The notes: generated from the sequence alone by a model not told the origin. A stretch of 64,000 nt of DNA from Methylobacterium frigidaeris (GCF_022179185.1 NZ_BPQJ01000010.1:124001-188000), one strand, 5' to 3'. Positions 1 to 8,975 are shown, numbered from the stretch's first letter. Translations and numbers: made by a program.

Positions 1-391
1 AGCCGCAATGCGGGCAGGCCACCCGCTCCTCGCCGAACAGGGCCCGGCGCGAGGCCTTTCCCGCTGGCGGAGCAATGCCGTAGGCGGTGAGCTTGGCCTT
101 GCCCGCCTCGGTCATCCAGTCGGTGGTCCAGGCCGGGGAGAGCACGAGGCGCACCCGCGCGTCCGGGATACCGGCCTGCGCCAGCGCGGTCTGCACCTCG
201 ATCCCGATCACGTCCATCGCCGGGCAGCCGGAATAGGTCGGCGTGATCGCGACCTCGACCCGGCCGTCCTCGACGGTCACCGCGCGCAGCACGCCGAGAT
301 CTGCGATGGTGAGGACCGGGATCTCGGGATCGCACACGGTCGCGGCGGCGGCTTGCGCCCGCCTGGCCAGATCGGCGTCGGCGGGGGTCAC
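1..391 (-). CDS. paaD: 1,2-phenylacetyl-CoA epoxidase subunit PaaD, 3' end beyond window
   Basis: About 130 codons of PaaD are visible, read from a GTG at 391 that overlaps the paaC stop by 4 bp (GTGA). The start gives MTPADADLARRAQAAAATVC, followed by the DUF59-type motif DPEIPVLTIADLGVLR and then TPTYSGCPAMDVIGIEV, both typical of PaaD/PaaJ. Near the edge the frame reads EERVACPHCG, the beginning of the C-terminal cysteine cluster of this family, so only the last part is missing. PaaD belongs to the aerobic phenylacetate pathway and is thought to help mature or assemble the epoxidase complex. It is the fourth gene of a minus-strand paaABCD operon; paaE would be expected just outside the window. 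Confidence 0.9.
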   Translation of the reverse strand, partial: MTPADADLARRAQAAAATVCDPEIPVLTIADLGVLRAVTVEDGRVEVAITPTYSGCPAMDVIGIEVQTALAQAGIPDARVRLVLSPAWTTDWMTEAGKAKLTAYGIAPPAGKASRRALFGEERVACPHCG

Positions 392-1164
392 CAGGTCGCC
401 CCCGGATGGGCGCGCTGCAGGTATTGCAGGTCGGCCAGGATGAAGCCGAGATGCTCGCTGTGGCGCCCGGCCCGGCCGCCGCTCTGCATCCAGCCGCCCG
501 CCGGGCGAGCGAGGGTGGCCTCACGCAGGATGTGGTCGATCGTGGCGTCGAACTCCGCGCGCAGGGAGCGCGGGTCCGGCAGCGTGCCGGCCTCGATGAG
601 CGCCGCCTCGGCGGCATCGACCTCGAACATCTCGCCCGTATAGGACCACAGCTCGTCGAGGGCGGTGCGGGCGCGCTGGTGGCTCTCCTCCGTGCCGTCG
701 CCGAGGCGGATCAGCCACTCGCCGGAATGGCGCAGGTGGTAGGCCGTCTCTTTCTCGGCCTTCGCCGCGATGGCCGCGAGCGTCGTATCGCGCGAGGCGG
801 TGAGCGCCCGGTAGTACGGATCGATGAAGGCCGAGAACAGCACCTGCCGCACGATCGTCCCGGCGAAATCGCCGTTCGGCTGCTCGACCAGCAGGCAGTT
901 GCGGTACTGCCCGGCCTCGCGGCGATAGGCGAAGTCGTCCTCGGCCAGCCCCTCCCCCGCCACCTCGGCGGCGTAGGCGTAGAAGGAGCGGGCCTGGCCG
1001 ACGCAGTCGAGCGCGATGTTGGCGAGCGCGATGTCCTCCTCCAGCATCGGCGCGTGGCCGCACCACTCGGACAGCCGGTGCCCGAGGATCAGCGCGTCGT
1101 CCGCCAAGCCGAGGATGCCGGCCAGCAGCGGGGTCACTGAGAGGCTGAGGGAGGTGGTGGGCAT
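388..1164 (-). CDS. paaC: 1,2-phenylacetyl-CoA epoxidase structural subunit PaaC
   Basis: Predicted 258-residue PaaC, the non-catalytic ferritin-like partner that forms a stable subcomplex with PaaA in the phenylacetyl-CoA 1,2-epoxidase. Family hallmarks visible are LGLADDALILGHRLSEWCGH near the start, EEDIALANIALDCVGQAR, then FSAFIDPYYRAL and ETAYHLRHSGEWLIRLGDGT, and the C-terminal HSEHLGFILADLQYLQRAHP. The frame stays open upstream to 1344, but the family begins at ATG 1164 and the extra codons run through a repeat. Length is close to the family norm. The 3' end overlaps paaD by 4 bp, while 286 bp of mostly repetitive DNA separates it from paaB, an unusually wide gap inside this operon. 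Confidence 0.93.
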   Translation of the reverse strand: MPTTSLSLSVTPLLAGILGLADDALILGHRLSEWCGHAPMLEEDIALANIALDCVGQARSFYAYAAEVAGEGLAEDDFAYRREAGQYRNCLLVEQPNGDFAGTIVRQVLFSAFIDPYYRALTASRDTTLAAIAAKAEKETAYHLRHSGEWLIRLGDGTEESHQRARTALDELWSYTGEMFEVDAAEAALIEAGTLPDPRSLRAEFDATIDHILREATLARPAGGWMQSGGRAGRHSEHLGFILADLQYLQRAHPGATW

Positions 1165-1234
1165 GGGGGCCTCGGGGAATTCGGGGGCCGCGAGTGGACG
1201 ATCACGCCGGTGACGGATGAGGCACGGGATTTCT

Positions 1235-1412
1235 CCTCTCCCTGCGGGCGGGGAGAGGGTCACGGCCCCCTTGCCGGGGCCGTGACGAGCGGAGGCGCAG
1301 CCACAGCGAGGGTGAGAGGGGTCTCGACGGGCCTCCTCCGGCACCTCACCCTCGCCCTGCGGGCTCCCTGACCCCTTCGGTGCTCAGGCCTCTCCCCGCC
1401 CGCGGGGAGAGG
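1235..1412. repeat. dyad repeat island between paaB and paaC
   Basis: The 286-bp gap between paaC and paaB holds two short hairpins facing each other. The one at 1235-1258 has 8-bp arms (CCTCTCCC / GGGAGAGG). The one at 1389-1412 has 11-bp arms (CCTCTCCCCGC / GCGGGGAGAGG). The stretch between them contains further short dyads (for example GGCCCC/GGGGCC near 1265-1285). The 24 bases at 1389-1412 recur exactly at 53738-53761. This looks like a dispersed extragenic palindromic repeat that inserted inside the paa operon; whether it attenuates transcription or stabilises mRNA cannot be told. Confidence 0.7.
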
Positions 1413-1450
1413 AGGACCCGCGCCCTATTCTTGGAGCGCGCGGGCGCGCG

Positions 1451-1738
1451 TCACATATGCCCCACCTCGTCCGGCACCTCGTAGAAGGTCGGGTGGCGGT
1501 AGATCTTCGAGGCGGTGGGCTCGAACAGCACGTCCTTGTCCGCCGGGTCCGAGGCGACGATCGCCGCGGAGGGCACGACCCAGAGCGACAGGCCCTCGCC
1601 GCGCCGCGTGTAGACGTCGCGGGCGGCCTGGAGCGCCATCGCGGCGTCCGCCGCGTGGAGCGAGCCGACATGCTTGTGCGCCAGGCCGTTGCGGGAGCGG
1701 ATGAACACCTCCCAGAGCGGGATCTTCTGCTCGGGCAT
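1451..1738 (-). CDS. paaB: 1,2-phenylacetyl-CoA epoxidase subunit PaaB
   Basis: Small 95-residue PaaB, recognised from MPEQKIPLWEVFIRSRNGLA, HKHVGSLHAADAAMALQAAR, DVYTRRGEGLSLWVVPS and the C-terminal YRHPTFYEVPDEVGHM. PaaB is essential for the phenylacetyl-CoA epoxidase and is thought to bridge PaaAC units. The ATG at 1738 follows a good GGAGGGGA ribosome-binding site, only 11 bp after the paaA stop, so the two genes are surely co-transcribed. The length matches the family norm of about 95 residues. Confidence 0.95.
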   Translation of the reverse strand: MPEQKIPLWEVFIRSRNGLAHKHVGSLHAADAAMALQAARDVYTRRGEGLSLWVVPSAAIVASDPADKDVLFEPTASKIYRHPTFYEVPDEVGHM

Positions 1739-1749
1739 CGTCCCCTCCC

Positions 1750-2763
1750 TCACGCTGCCTGCGGCACGGCGTCGGCCTGCGCCGCCCGGCGGGCGCGCTT
1801 GTCGGCATGGGCCATCGCCGCCTCGCGCACCCAGGCGCCGGCGGCGTGGGCATCGCGGCGCTGCTTCATGCGCTGGCGGTTGCAGGGGCCGTTGCCGGCG
1901 AGCACCTGCTTGAACTCCTCCCAGTCGATCGCACCATAGCGCCAGTGGCCGGCCGCCTCGTCGTAGGCGAGATCCGGATCTGGGAATGTCAGGCCGAGAT
2001 ACCGCCCTTGCGGCACCGTCGCGTCGACGAATTTCTGACGCAGCTCGTCGTTCGAGAAGCGCTTGATCTTCCACTTCGTCGACTGGTCAGAGTGCTGGCT
2101 CTCGGCGTCCGGCGGCCCGAACATCATCAGGCAGGGCCACCACCAGCGGTTCAGGGCGTCCTGCGCCATCGCCTTCTGCTCGGGCGTGCCGCGGCAGAGG
2201 GTCAGCATGATCTCGTAGCCCTGGCGCTGGTGGAAGCTCTCCTCCTTGCAGACGCGGATCATCGCGCGGGCGTAAGGCCCGTAGGAGCAGCGGCAGAGCG
2301 GGATCTGGTTCATGATCGCCGCGCCGTCGACCAGCCATCCGATCGCGCCGATATCGGCCCAGGTCAGGGTCGGGTAGTTGAAGATCGAGGAGTACTTCGC
2401 GCGGCCGGCGAGCAGCTGGTCGACCAGCTCCTCGCGGCTGGTGCCGAGGGTCTCGGCGGCGGAATAGAGGTAGAGCCCGTGGCCGGCCTCGTCCTGCACC
2501 TTGGCAAGCAGGGCGGCCTTGCGCTTGAGCGTGGGCGCGCGGGTGATCCAGTTGCCCTCCGGCAGCATGCCGACGATCTCGGAATGGGCGTGCTGCGAGA
2601 TCTGCCGGGTGAGCGTGCGCCGGTAGGCCTCCGGCATCCAGTCGTTCGGCTCGATCCGCTCCTCGGCGTCGATCCGCGCCTGGAACCGGGCGGCGCGCTC
2701 CGCATCCTCGGGGCCGCCGAGCGGGGTCGTGGTCTCTCTGGCGTTGAGGGCCTGCGTGTACAT
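1750..2763 (-). CDS. paaA: 1,2-phenylacetyl-CoA epoxidase catalytic subunit PaaA
   Basis: Predicted 337-residue PaaA, the di-iron monooxygenase subunit that epoxidises the ring of phenylacetyl-CoA. Visible hallmarks include [38 protein letters not shown], then [20 protein letters not shown] with the iron-binding E-x2-H pair, and [13 protein letters not shown] carrying the second E-x2-H. The C-terminal [19 protein letters not shown] is also typical. ATG 2763 is preceded by GGGAGG. It is the first gene of the paaABCD operon; the 5' intergenic region is locally AT-rich and carries an operator-like dyad. Length and start agree with characterised PaaA proteins. Confidence 0.96.
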   Translation of the reverse strand: MYTQALNARETTTPLGGPEDAERAARFQARIDAEERIEPNDWMPEAYRRTLTRQISQHAHSEIVGMLPEGNWITRAPTLKRKAALLAKVQDEAGHGLYLYSAAETLGTSREELVDQLLAGRAKYSSIFNYPTLTWADIGAIGWLVDGAAIMNQIPLCRCSYGPYARAMIRVCKEESFHQRQGYEIMLTLCRGTPEQKAMAQDALNRWWWPCLMMFGPPDAESQHSDQSTKWKIKRFSNDELRQKFVDATVPQGRYLGLTFPDPDLAYDEAAGHWRYGAIDWEEFKQVLAGNGPCNRQRMKQRRDAHAAGAWVREAAMAHADKRARRAAQADAVPQAA

Positions 2764-2798
2764 GGCCGCGCCTCCCTGGGCTTTCTGACCCGCAATAT

Positions 2799-2834
2799 GT
2801 CACGGAATTTTTGAATTACAAGATTTTTCGTAAC
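2799..2834. promoter_or_regulatory. candidate PaaX-type operator upstream of paaA
   Basis: An unusually AT-rich 36-bp block lies between paaX and paaA. Its ends form an imperfect inverted repeat: GTCACGGAA (2799-2807) against TTTCGTAAC (2826-2834), 7 of 9 positions paired, with an 18-bp AT-rich core. It sits 36-71 bp upstream of the paaA ATG, where a repressor of the operon would act. PaaX proteins bind dyads near paa promoters; the assignment to PaaX here rests on position and symmetry only. Confidence 0.45.
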
Positions 2835-2870
2835 ACGTTGCGGTGCGGCACGCCCGCGGGAGGGCGTCGC

Positions 2871-3716
2871 TCAGGCGGCGAACCGCGCGGCGAAATCCGG
2901 CCCCGGCAGCGGCAGCGGGCCGGAATCGGTGGTGGCGTTCGCGTCGAGCCAGGCTTCCGCCGCCGGCGCGACGGCGCGGTAGATCGTGGCGCAGAGATCC
3001 CGCGCCGCGGCACCGGGCCAGTCGGCCGGCAGGAGGTCGGCCGGCAGCAGCGGGTCCTTGAGCACGGCGCGGCGATACTCGTGGATGAGCAGGATGCGCA
3101 GCACCAGGGCGTCGAGCCCCACCGGCGGCTCCGCCGCCACGGCCGCCGCGAAGGTGGCGGTGAAGCGGGCGTAACGCTCGCCCACCTCCGCGACCGGCCA
3201 GGCCCGGGCGGCGAGGCGCCGGGCGGTAGCCGGGTCCTCGGGCCGGGCGGCGAGGCGCAAGGCCCCCTCCCCCGCGCCCGCCGCGGGCGCCGCCCCGATC
3301 ATCAGGTCGGGCCCGAGGCTGCCGTAGCCCGCCGCCGCGAGCTCGGCCCGCCTGTCGCCGGTGCCGTCGAGGAACAGGAGGTCGAAAACACCAGACCAGG
3401 CCGGGGCCGGCAGGCCGTAGATCCGCGCTGTCGCCTGGGCGAAGGCGGCGGCGCCGGAGCCGGTCAGGCGGTAGAAGCTGTTGCGGCCGAGCTTCCAGCG
3501 CTCGAACCAACCGTCGGCGACCAGCCGCGACAGGGCGGTACGCACCACCCCGTCGCCGATGCGGAACGCCCGGGTGATCGCCAGCAGCGATTCCAGCGAC
3601 AGCACCCCGCCCCGCGGCACCACCGCGTCGCCGAAAACCGTGACCACGAGGGAGCCGGCGCGGATCGGCGTGCGGGCGTGGAAATGGTCGATGAGCGGCG
3701 CGAGGAGGTCGGGCAT
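2871..3716 (-). CDS. paaX: phenylacetate-responsive repressor PaaX
   Basis: Predicted 281-residue PaaX, a winged-helix GntR-like repressor that releases paa promoters when phenylacetyl-CoA binds. The N-terminal DNA-binding part reads RAGSLVVTVFGDAVVPRGG, SLESLLAITRAFRIGDGVVR and TALSRLVADGWFERWKLGR, all characteristic of PaaX, followed by the PaaX central and C-terminal domains (DALVLRILLIHEYRRAVLKD, DLLPADWPGAAARDL). ATG 3716 was chosen because the family starts there; the frame extends upstream to 3848 without support. It lies directly upstream of paaA on the same strand and divergent from paaZ, a position fitting local control of both units. Confidence 0.92.
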   Translation of the reverse strand: MPDLLAPLIDHFHARTPIRAGSLVVTVFGDAVVPRGGVLSLESLLAITRAFRIGDGVVRTALSRLVADGWFERWKLGRNSFYRLTGSGAAAFAQATARIYGLPAPAWSGVFDLLFLDGTGDRRAELAAAGYGSLGPDLMIGAAPAAGAGEGALRLAARPEDPATARRLAARAWPVAEVGERYARFTATFAAAVAAEPPVGLDALVLRILLIHEYRRAVLKDPLLPADLLPADWPGAAARDLCATIYRAVAPAAEAWLDANATTDSGPLPLPGPDFAARFAA

Positions 3717-3793
3717 TCCAGTCCTTCGCGGGGTCCGTCGGGAAGACTGGTTCCCGATAGCGGCGCCGACCCGGAGCTGTCGAGGTACCGTGC

Positions 3794-3821
3794 TTGACCA
3801 ACCGGCCGGTCGGTTAATAAT
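3794..3821 (+). promoter_or_regulatory. paaZ promoter with TetR-type palindromic operator
   Basis: Between divergent paaX and paaZ there is a 24-bp palindrome (3794-3817), 20 of 24 positions symmetric, centred on ACCGGCCGGT. It begins with a good -35 hexamer, TTGACC (3794-3799), and runs into an AT-rich -10-like stretch TTAATAAT (3814-3821), so a bound protein would block the promoter. CGGT/ACCG-type dyads of this form are typical of TetR-family operators, including PaaR-type regulators of phenylacetate genes in other proteobacteria. No TetR gene is present in the window. Confidence 0.6.
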
Positions 3822-3846
3822 GAGCCCAGAACAAGGGAGGATCGCC

Positions 3847-5877
3847 ATGCGGCTGGAGAGCTACGTCCAGGGACGCTGGATCGCGCCGGAGGGAGACTGG
3901 ACCGGTATCCGCAGCGCCGTCACCGGCGCGGTAGTGGCGGAGGTCGGACAGGGCGGCCTCAGCATGGGCGAAGTGCTGGACCATGCCCGCCGGGTCGGCG
4001 GCCCGGCACTTCGGCGCCTCACCTTCCACCAGCGTGCCGAGATGCTGAAGCGGCTCGCCACCTACCTCAACGAGCGCCGGGACGGGCTCTACGCCCTCTC
4101 CCACCAGACCGGCGCGACGCGCACCGACAACCTGATCGACATCGACGGCGGCATCGGCACGCTGTTCGTCTACGCCTCGAAGGGGCGGCGCGAATTGCCG
4201 AACGCGGCTTTCCTGATCGACGGGGCGGTGGAACCCCTGTCGCGGGGCGGGAGCTTCGTCGGGCGCCACGTGATGACCTCGCGCACCGGCTGCGCCGTCC
4301 ACATCAACGCCTTCAACTTCCCGTGCTGGGGCCTGCTGGAAAAGCTCGCGCCGGCGATCCTCGCCGGGGTGCCGGTGGTGACGAAGCCCGCCACCATCAC
4401 GGCCTACCTGGCGCATGCCCTGGTGCGGCTGATCGCCGAATCCGGCATCCTGCCCGTTGGTGCCCTGCAATGCGTGGTCGGGCCGGCCGGCGACCTGTTC
4501 GATCACCTCACGGGCCAGGACGTGGTGTCGTTCACCGGCTCGGCCGAGACGGCGCAACTCCTCCAGCGCCATCCCGTCATCGCCCGCGAGGCGGTGCATT
4601 TCGTGGCCGAGCGCGATTCGCTCAACGCCGCGATCCTGGCGCCCGATGCCGGGCCGGGCACGCCGGAATTCGACCTCTACATCCGCGAGGTCGCCAAGGA
4701 GATGACCGTCAAGGCCGGGCAGAAATGCACGGCGATCCGCCGGGCGCTGGCGCCGCGCGCCCACCTCCCGGCGGTGATCGAGGCGTTGCAGCAGCGCCTC
4801 TCCGGAGTGCGGATCGGCGATCCCTCCCGCGAGGACGTGCGGATGGGGCCGGTGGTCGGCCTCGCGCAGCGCCGCGACGTGCTGGCCCGGGTCGAGTCCT
4901 TGAGGACGGAGGCCGAGCTGGTCTTCGGCGATCCAGGCCGCCTCGAGGTGGAGGGGGCCGACACCGAGACCGGCGCCTTCCTGCCGCCGCTGCTCCTCCA
5001 CTGCGCCGACCCGCTCCGGGCCCGGCAGGTGCACGCGCTGGAGGCCTTCGGCCCAGTCTGCACCGTGATGGGCTATGACGGGCTGGAGGAGGCGGCCGCG
5101 CTCGCCAATCGCGGCGAGGGCAGCCTCGTCGCCTCGCTCTACACCCACGATCCGGCTGCGGCGGCGGAGCTGGTCTTCGGGATCGGCGCCTATCACGGCC
5201 GCCTCGTCGTGATCGACCGCGACTGCGCCAAGGAGCAGACCGGCCACGGCTCGCCGATGCCGCACATGATGCATGGCGGCCCCGGCCGGGCCGGCGGCGG
5301 CGAGGAACTCGGCGGCGTGCGCGCCCTCCACCACTACCTGCAGCGCACGGCCCTCCAGGGCTCGCCGGCGATGCTGAGCCGGATCACGGGGAGCTGGATC
5401 AAGGGCGCACCGGAGACGGTCCTGCCGGAGCACCCGTTCCGCTGCCACTTCGAGGATCTGGAGATCGGCCGCAGCTTCCACTCGGCCGAGCGGGTGATCA
5501 CGCTGGACGACATCGAGCATTTCGCGCACTTCACCGGCGACACCTTCTACGCCCATATGAGCGAGGAAGCGACGAAGGGGCACCCGTTCTTCCCCGGTCG
5601 GGTGGCGCATGGCTACCTGCTCCTGTCCTTCGCGGCAGGCCTGTTCGTCGATCCCGATCCGGGCCCGGTCCTGGCGAATTACGGGCTCGATTCCCTGCGC
5701 TTCCTCAAGCCGATCCAGCCCGGCGAGGCGATCCGGGTGCGGCTCACCGCCAAGGAGAAATCGCCCCGCAACGCCCAGTACGGCGAAGTGCGGTGGGACG
5801 TGGAGATCCGGACGGCGGCAGGTGAGACGGCAGCGACGTATGAGTTGCTGACGATGAATGCGATGAGGGGAGCGTGA
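3847..5877 (+). CDS. paaZ: bifunctional oxepin-CoA hydrolase / 3-oxo-5,6-dehydrosuberyl-CoA semialdehyde dehydrogenase PaaZ
   Basis: Predicted 676-residue PaaZ, which opens the oxepin-CoA ring and oxidises the resulting aldehyde in aerobic phenylacetate breakdown. Residues 1-520 are an aldehyde dehydrogenase domain with Glu255 in FVAERDS and catalytic Cys294 in GQKCTAIRR. The C-terminal ~140 residues are a MaoC-like hydratase ([33 protein letters not shown]). Both halves appear complete and in frame. ATG 3847 has a strong AGGGAGG site at 3834-3840 and is preferred over the in-frame ATG at 3820. It is transcribed away from paaX under a palindromic operator. Length matches characterised PaaZ (about 680 residues). 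Confidence 0.95.
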   Translation: MRLESYVQGRWIAPEGDWTGIRSAVTGAVVAEVGQGGLSMGEVLDHARRVGGPALRRLTFHQRAEMLKRLATYLNERRDGLYALSHQTGATRTDNLIDIDGGIGTLFVYASKGRRELPNAAFLIDGAVEPLSRGGSFVGRHVMTSRTGCAVHINAFNFPCWGLLEKLAPAILAGVPVVTKPATITAYLAHALVRLIAESGILPVGALQCVVGPAGDLFDHLTGQDVVSFTGSAETAQLLQRHPVIAREAVHFVAERDSLNAAILAPDAGPGTPEFDLYIREVAKEMTVKAGQKCTAIRRALAPRAHLPAVIEALQQRLSGVRIGDPSREDVRMGPVVGLAQRRDVLARVESLRTEAELVFGDPGRLEVEGADTETGAFLPPLLLHCADPLRARQVHALEAFGPVCTVMGYDGLEEAAALANRGEGSLVASLYTHDPAAAAELVFGIGAYHGRLVVIDRDCAKEQTGHGSPMPHMMHGGPGRAGGGEELGGVRALHHYLQRTALQGSPAMLSRITGSWIKGAPETVLPEHPFRCHFEDLEIGRSFHSAERVITLDDIEHFAHFTGDTFYAHMSEEATKGHPFFPGRVAHGYLLLSFAAGLFVDPDPGPVLANYGLDSLRFLKPIQPGEAIRVRLTAKEKSPRNAQYGEVRWDVEIRTAAGETAATYELLTMNAMRGA

Positions 5878-6269
5878 GCGAGGGAGCGGAGCGCGGTCAC
5901 CGTCGGTAGCCCATGCCCGATCCCTCCTCCTGCGCAGGACTGTCCGGGGACGTTGGACGGGGCTGCGTGGTGGCGGGCGCATGCCCGATGCAGCTTCATC
6001 CCGCGGATGCGCCCGTCCGAGCAGGCCCGGTCGTGCAGGGCACCCGAGCGGGGAGTGGGGCTGACATCGATCGGGCGCAGCAGGGCGCGCCCGCCGCGGC
6101 GCAGGCGCAGACGCCGGTCGGAATTCGAGAAGGTGCCGCGGCCCGGTGCCGAGTGGGGATGGGCGGCGGCACGGGCGTTCCAGGCCACTTCCAGGTCGCG
6201 CAGGCTGGAGGCGGGGCGCCCTCCCCCGCTGGAGGGGGAGGTTCGCGTTAACATCACGGCCAGGACAGG
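5878..6269. other. intergenic region between convergent paaZ and ptrB-like gene
   Basis: These 392 bp lie between two converging genes. They hold a terminator-like hairpin at 6220-6241 and no recognisable gene. A minus-strand frame stays open through the region (to about 6257) and continues antisense into the end of paaZ; its arginine-rich translation matches nothing I know and it has no clear ribosome-binding site, so I do not call it. Confidence 0.5.
6220..6241. terminator. hairpin between convergent genes
   Basis: Perfect 8-bp stem CCTCCCCC (6220-6227) / GGGGGAGG (6234-6241) with a 6-nt loop. It is placed 28 bp downstream of the ptrB-like stop and would serve both converging genes. There is no T-run, so factor-independent termination is only a possibility. 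Confidence 0.45.
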
Positions 6270-8405
6270 TCAGGCCGCCTCCGCCCCCACCGCCGCCAGC
6301 GCGAAGGCGTAGATCAGCGCCACTTCCTCCAGCCGGTCGAAGCGTCCCGCCGCCCCGCCGTGGCCGGCCTCCATGTTGGTGCGCAGGAGCACCGGCCCGC
6401 CGCCCGTCATCGTGGCGCGCAGGCGCGCGACCCACTTCGCCGGCTCCCAGTAGGTCACCCGGGGGTCGGTGAGGCCGCCGAGCGCCAGGATCGCCGGATA
6501 GGCCTTCGCCGCGACGTTGTCGTAGGGCGAGTAGGAGAGGATGGTCTCGAAGGCCGCGACGTCGGCGCCCGGATTGCCCCATTCGGGCCATTCCGGCGGG
6601 GTCAGGGGCAGGTCGCCGTCGAGCATGGTGTTGAGCACGTCGACGAAGGGCACGTCGGCGACGATCCCCGCGAACAGCTCCGGCGCGAGGTTCGCCACCG
6701 CCCCCATCAGCATGCCGCCGGCGCTGCCGCCATGCGCGACGATGCGGCCCGCCCCGGTGTAGCGGGCGTCGATCAGCGCGCGGGCACAGGCGACGAAGTC
6801 CGAGAAGGTGTTGGGCTTCTTCTCGCGCTTGCCGTCGAGGTACCAGCGCCAGCCCTTCTCGGTGCCGCCGCGGACATGCGCGATGGCGTAGACGAAGCCG
6901 CGGTCGACGAGGGAGAGCGGGTTGGTGCGGAAGGCCGCCGACATCAGCGAGCCGTAGGAGCCGTAGCCGTAGAGGAGGAGGGGCGCGGTGCCGTCCAGCG
7001 GCGTATCGCGCCGGTGCAGCAGCGAGATCGGCACCTGCTCGCCGTCCGGCGCGGTCGCGAAGAGGCGCCGGGTGACGTAGGACGCGGGATCGTGACCGCT
7101 CGGCACGTCCTGGCGCTTGCGCAAGGTCCGCTCGCGGGTCGTCGCGTGGTAGTCGTAGGTCTCCGCCGGCGTCGTCATTGACGAGTAGGTGAAGCGGATG
7201 AGATCCGTGTCGAAGGCGTGGCCCGGCGAGAGGCCGAGCGAGTAGGCTTCTTCCGCGAAAGCCACCGTGTGCTCGGCGCCGCTCTCGGCGTCGCGCACGA
7301 TCAGGCGAGGCCGGGCGTTCTCCAGCTCCAGCCGGACGAGGTGGCGGGCGAGGACGTGCTGGAAGCGGATCATCACGCCGGCGCGGTGCGGGATCAGGTC
7401 GCGCCAGTTCGTCCGGGCCGGGTCGGAGACCGGCGCCACCACGATCTTGAAGTCCTCGGCGCCGTCGGCGTTGGTGAGCACGAACAGCTCGTCGCCCCGG
7501 TGCTCGACCGAGTAGATCAGCTTGGGCTCCCGCGGCGCCACGACGCGCAGGAGGCCGTGAGGCTTGGCGCGATCCGCGAGATGGACCTCGGAGGTCTCGT
7601 GGTCGTTCGCCGTCACCACCAGGTAGGCGCCGGACTGGGTCTCGCCGATGCCGACGAAGAAGCCCGCGTCGCTCTCCTCGTAGACCGTCTCGTCGTCGCT
7701 CTGCAGCGTGCCGAGGCGGTGCAGCATCACCGTGGCGGGGCGGTGGTTCTCGTCGACCGCGACGTACCAGAACGCCTTGCCGTCGGCGCTCCACACCACG
7801 TCGCCGGTGGTGGCGAGCACCTGGTCCTCCAGGTCCTGGCCGGTCGCGAGGTCGCGGACCCGGATGGTGTAGAGCTCGGAGCCCTTGGTGTCGGCGCTCC
7901 AGGCGACGAGGGCGTGGTCGTCGGAATGGCTGGCATCCTCCAGGCTGAAGAAGGCGTGCCCCTCCCCTTCCCGGTCGCCGTCGATCAGGATCTGCTCGCC
8001 CTCGCCGGCCAGGTCGCCGACGAGGCCCGGAGCCACGCGGTCGGCCGGGCGGCGGCAGACCAGGGGGTGCTGCCCGCCCTCGCGGTAGCGGGTGTAGTAG
8101 GCGAAGGGCCCGTCGAGGTCCGGCACGCTGCCGTCATCCTCGCGGATGCGCCCGCGCATTTCGGCCACCAGCGTCTCGCGTAACGGAACGGTGCCGGCGA
8201 GCGCGGCTTCCGCGTACGTGTTCTCGGCCACCAGAAGGTCGCGGATCTCCGCCGGCAGGGCGGCCGGATCCTTCAGGACATCCTTCCAGTTCTCCGCCTT
8301 GAGCCAGGCATAGGGGTCGGTCACCGTGCGGCCATGGACCGTGACGGTGACGGGCCGGGCTGGCGCCGTCGGCGCGGCGGCGGGCGGGCTCAGGCGAAGG
8401 GTCAT
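6270..8405 (-). CDS. ptrB: oligopeptidase B (S9A prolyl oligopeptidase family)
   Basis: Predicted 711-residue serine peptidase. The N-terminal ~420 residues form the beta-propeller of the S9A family; the C-terminal alpha/beta hydrolase domain carries Ser561 in HGGSAGGMLMG, Asp647 in GLTDPRV and His682 in AGHGGAAGR, a complete catalytic triad. The blocks LLLYGYGSYGSLMSAAF, AHVRGGTEKGWRWYLDGK and DVPFVDVLNTMLD are those of oligopeptidase B, which cleaves short peptides after basic residues. No signal peptide is visible, so it is probably cytoplasmic. It is 75 bp from the sufE-like gene on the same strand. The specificity (Arg/Lys) is inferred from the family. Confidence 0.88.
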   Translation of the reverse strand: MTLRLSPPAAAPTAPARPVTVTVHGRTVTDPYAWLKAENWKDVLKDPAALPAEIRDLLVAENTYAEAALAGTVPLRETLVAEMRGRIREDDGSVPDLDGPFAYYTRYREGGQHPLVCRRPADRVAPGLVGDLAGEGEQILIDGDREGEGHAFFSLEDASHSDDHALVAWSADTKGSELYTIRVRDLATGQDLEDQVLATTGDVVWSADGKAFWYVAVDENHRPATVMLHRLGTLQSDDETVYEESDAGFFVGIGETQSGAYLVVTANDHETSEVHLADRAKPHGLLRVVAPREPKLIYSVEHRGDELFVLTNADGAEDFKIVVAPVSDPARTNWRDLIPHRAGVMIRFQHVLARHLVRLELENARPRLIVRDAESGAEHTVAFAEEAYSLGLSPGHAFDTDLIRFTYSSMTTPAETYDYHATTRERTLRKRQDVPSGHDPASYVTRRLFATAPDGEQVPISLLHRRDTPLDGTAPLLLYGYGSYGSLMSAAFRTNPLSLVDRGFVYAIAHVRGGTEKGWRWYLDGKREKKPNTFSDFVACARALIDARYTGAGRIVAHGGSAGGMLMGAVANLAPELFAGIVADVPFVDVLNTMLDGDLPLTPPEWPEWGNPGADVAAFETILSYSPYDNVAAKAYPAILALGGLTDPRVTYWEPAKWVARLRATMTGGGPVLLRTNMEAGHGGAAGRFDRLEEVALIYAFALAAVGAEAA

Positions 8406-8480
8406 GCGGCTCCCCGGGAGGTGGCATCAAGGCACGGATGTGCCGTCCCGGAGCGGCCGCCGCAAGGGCGGGATGGCGCG

Positions 8481-8909
8481 TTACGCCGCCGCCGCGACGC
8501 CCTCGGCGTCGGCCCGGATGCGGTCCATCATCGCCCGGGCGCCGTTCGAGCGCTGCGCCGTCAGGTGCTCGGAGAGGCCGAGCGTCTGGAACAACCCGAG
8601 GGCGTCGGCCCGGGCGGCATCGGACGCCGTGCGGCCGTCGAAGAACGCGATCAGCACCGCGACCACGCCCTTGGTGATGTGGGCGTCGCTGTCGCCGCGG
8701 AAATGCAGCCGCGGCTCGGGGCCGGAGCGGTCGACATGGGTCTCGAGCCAGACCTGGCTGACGCAGCCGCGCACCCGGTTGGCCTCGTTATGGGCCTCCT
8801 CGGGCAGGGGCGGCAGCTTGCGGCCGAGCTCCATCAGGTAGTGATGGCGGTCGTCCCACTCGTCCAGGAACTCGAAATTGGAGACGATCTCGTCGATGGG
8901 CGGCAGCAT
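8481..8909 (-). CDS. sufE: SufE-family sulfur-acceptor protein
   Basis: 142-residue SufE-like protein. The motif ANRVRGCVSQVWLE supplies the conserved cysteine (Cys49), which accepts persulfide sulfur from a SufS-type cysteine desulfurase for Fe-S cluster assembly. The N-terminal DEIVSNFEFLDEWDDRHHYL and the LPPLPEEAHNEANRV segment are also characteristic, and the length fits. No suf cluster partners occur in the window, so this is a stand-alone copy, as is common in alphaproteobacteria. ATG 8909 starts the conserved region; the upstream gene (a sensor kinase) ends 66 bp away. Confidence 0.9.
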   Translation of the reverse strand: MLPPIDEIVSNFEFLDEWDDRHHYLMELGRKLPPLPEEAHNEANRVRGCVSQVWLETHVDRSGPEPRLHFRGDSDAHITKGVVAVLIAFFDGRTASDAARADALGLFQTLGLSEHLTAQRSNGARAMMDRIRADAEGVAAAA

Positions 8910-8975
8910 GGGACCCGAAGGGGATGTGAGATGAGACCCGGCATATAGGCGGGCGGGCCTCTGCCCGCCACCGCC

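Noticed and set aside
5878..6257. Minus-strand frame between paaZ and the ptrB-like gene
   Set aside because: Arginine-rich, no known family, no clear start, continues antisense into paaZ; kept only as an intergenic note.
3814..7794. Minus-strand open frame of more than 1300 codons across paaZ and the ptrB-like gene
   Set aside because: It is antisense to paaZ and out of frame with the peptidase; the translation is arginine/proline-rich with no domains. Long antisense frames are expected at this GC content.
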